Source: Sphingobacterium sp. N143 (lineage in GTDB: Bacteria; Bacteroidota; Bacteroidia; Sphingobacteriales; Sphingobacteriaceae). From it: 64,000 nucleotides of DNA. The stretch is from the NCBI RefSeq assembly GCF_030325625.1, contig NZ_JACAIS010000003.1:1-64000 (forward strand). Direction: 5' to 3'. Shown here one piece after another: positions 63,036 to 64,000 of this stretch. A program made the position numbers and the translations under genes. Numbering within the stretch: position 1 is the first letter of the stretch; each line of letters opens with the position of its first letter. The notes under the pieces were generated by a model. The model made no database searches, was not told where the DNA came from, and saw only the letters and a program-made list of their open reading frames with translations.

Positions 63036-63629
63036 TTGAACGATGACATAGTCATATTGCAAAAGTTATTACAGGGTAATCAAATTGCCCTGAGGGAACT
63101 GTATGACAAATATGCGCAAATGGTGTATCAGCTGGCTTTCCATATTTTAAAGGATGAGCAGATCGCTGAAGAGATTGTACAAGACACTTTCCTTCAATTG
63201 TGGGGTTCGAGAGAAAAAATAGATGCAGCGAGCAATATTCGGACATTTATTTATGTGATCAGTCGGAATAAATGTTTCAATAGGCTAAAACAACTTAAAA
63301 GATACCATAGCCTCTTCGAACCGCTACTTATCGAAGAATCTTATGACCACATTTCTGAACAAGACCCTTTGGCCGAAAAAGAGGTGACCGAAGCATTGGA
63401 ACAATTGGTTCAAAAGCTACCAACGAAACAACAGCTTGTATTCCGCATGAGCCGGTTCGAAGGCTTGTCACATCAGGAAATAGCACAACAATTGTCCATT
63501 TCCACAAATACCGTAAAAAATCATCTCGTATCTTCCTTAAAGTTTATTAGGGAAGAGCTTAAACGGAACCCTGAGGACTCATCTTTCATCTATCCAGTAT
63601 TATTTTTTGCTTTTTTTTTCATCGACTAG
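63036..63629 (+). CDS. ECF RNA polymerase sigma-70 factor (TTG start)
   Basis: A 197-residue ECF sigma factor. Sigma2 lies at about 8-75 (LLQGNQIALRELYDKYAQMVYQLAFHILKDEQIAEEIVQDTFLQLWGSRE) and is followed by NIRTFIYVISRNKCFNRLKQLKR. Sigma4 lies at about 120-175 (LVQKLPTKQQLVFRMSRFEGLSHQEIAQQLSISTNTVKNHLVSSLKFIREEL). The conserved sigma2 begins before the first in-frame ATG (residue 28), so the TTG at 63036 is taken as the start. A short hydrophobic tail (FIYPVLFFAFFFID) ends the protein and is unusual for a sigma factor. The partial FecR gene follows after 45 bases. It belongs to a second cell-surface signalling locus outside the window. Confidence 0.93.
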   Translation: MNDDIVILQKLLQGNQIALRELYDKYAQMVYQLAFHILKDEQIAEEIVQDTFLQLWGSREKIDAASNIRTFIYVISRNKCFNRLKQLKRYHSLFEPLLIEESYDHISEQDPLAEKEVTEALEQLVQKLPTKQQLVFRMSRFEGLSHQEIAQQLSISTNTVKNHLVSSLKFIREELKRNPEDSSFIYPVLFFAFFFID

Positions 63630-63674
63630 TCCTTTGCCCGGCTCAATATTGTTCTTACTATAAAGACCGATATC

Positions 63675-64000
63675 ATGATGACCAATTCTGAGTTTGAAAA
63701 CTTAGTTAAAAACTATCTCGAAAATAAGCTTAGCTCTGAACAAGAACAAAGGTTAGTTGACCTTCTGACCAATAATCCGAGTGCTGATTTTTTGGATAAA
63801 TTTGACCAGTATTACCTTAAGCATGCTCAGGAAGTTCCTTTAGATCAAGACAAAAAGGACAAGATCTGGTCCAATATCCATACACATCTGGGGCAAGGAA
63901 GCCCTTCGGAAAAATATACCAAGAGCATAAATCTCTGGCATTCCTTCCTTCCTTATGCAGCTATTTTCATTGGTATTGTTTCTCTTGCGATGCTTCTCTT
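63675..64000 (+). CDS. FecR family anti-sigma factor, 5' part only
   Basis: The open frame runs off the window after 108 codons. It starts MMTNSEFENLVKNYLENK, has LSSEQEQRLVDLLTNNP and KKDKIWSNIHTHLG in the cytoplasmic part, and ends in a transmembrane segment (SFLPYAAIFIGIVSLAMLL). This is the N-terminal architecture of FecR anti-sigma factors, and the preceding ECF sigma gene supports the call. The periplasmic FecR domain lies beyond the end. Either of two adjacent ATGs (63675 or 63678) could be the start. Confidence 0.85.
   Translation, partial: MMTNSEFENLVKNYLENKLSSEQEQRLVDLLTNNPSADFLDKFDQYYLKHAQEVPLDQDKKDKIWSNIHTHLGQGSPSEKYTKSINLWHSFLPYAAIFIGIVSLAMLL

Noticed and set aside
1-64000. tRNA, rRNA, CRISPR arrays, insertion sequences, phage or defence genes
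   Set aside because: Looked for while reading. No cloverleaf-like tRNA, regular spacer-repeat pattern, transposase motif or Cas/restriction gene was recognised.

Overview
The window is chromosomal DNA from a Bacteroidota bacterium, most likely Sphingobacteriaceae and probably Sphingobacterium-like. The evidence is four SusC/SusD pairs, ECF sigma/FecR signalling modules, lipoproteins of the DUF4959/DUF4998/DUF5000 kind, AT-rich DNA with few Shine-Dalgarno sites, and promoters with TAnnTTTG -7 boxes. The genus is an inference. I saw no rRNA, tRNA, CRISPR array, insertion sequence or phage gene.

Layout. (1) 0-1.5 kb: a short-chain dehydrogenase divergent from an HxlR regulator. (2) 1.8-30.8 kb: a large galactose-type polysaccharide utilisation locus. 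On the minus strand lie two SusC/SusD pairs, two surface lipoproteins and a clan-D-like glycosidase. An AraC regulator, a PfkB sugar-acid kinase and a KDPG-type aldolase follow on the plus strand. A minus-strand operon (sugar porter, SDR dehydrogenase, DgoD-type galactonate dehydratase, HpcH/HpaI aldolase) diverges from a plus-strand operon (GalM mutarotase, GH36 alpha-galactosidase, SMP-30 lactonase, GH95 glycosidase). Together they can encode an oxidative (De Ley-Doudoroff) galactose route: alpha-galactoside, galactose, galactonolactone, galactonate, 2-keto-3-deoxygalactonate, its 6-phosphate, then pyruvate and glyceraldehyde-3-phosphate. (3) 31-38 kb: a large GAF protein, a redox-type HxlR/azoreductase pair, a secreted SnoaL-like protein, an SDR gene broken by one in-frame TAG, a GlcG/HbpS protein and an AraC regulator. 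(4) 38-55.5 kb: a sialic-acid locus. One tightly spaced minus-strand operon of nine genes (SusC, SusD, NanA, NanM, NanT, SGNH-SASA esterase, AGE epimerase, GH20, GH33) diverges from a FadR/GntR regulator followed by a secreted sulfatase. (5) 55.5-62.7 kb: an ECF sigma/FecR/SusC (with STN domain)/SusD locus with no enzymes of its own. (6) 63.0 kb to the end: a second, divergent ECF sigma gene and the start of its FecR gene, running off the window.

How it fits together. The two catabolic loci follow the same logic: SusC/D capture, retaining exo-glycosidases, a mutarotase for the released anomer, an inner-membrane MFS porter, and a lyase- or aldolase-type pathway. The sialic-acid locus plus sulfatase and beta-hexosaminidase points to sulfated, sialylated host-type glycans. 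A palindrome (consensus TATGTATTACATA) sits just downstream of the -7 box of both the sialic-acid susC and the ECF sigma gene 10 kb away, with further copies around the start of the FadR-type gene. This suggests that one regulator couples the two loci. That regulatory link and the complete galactose oxidation route are the most interesting points here.
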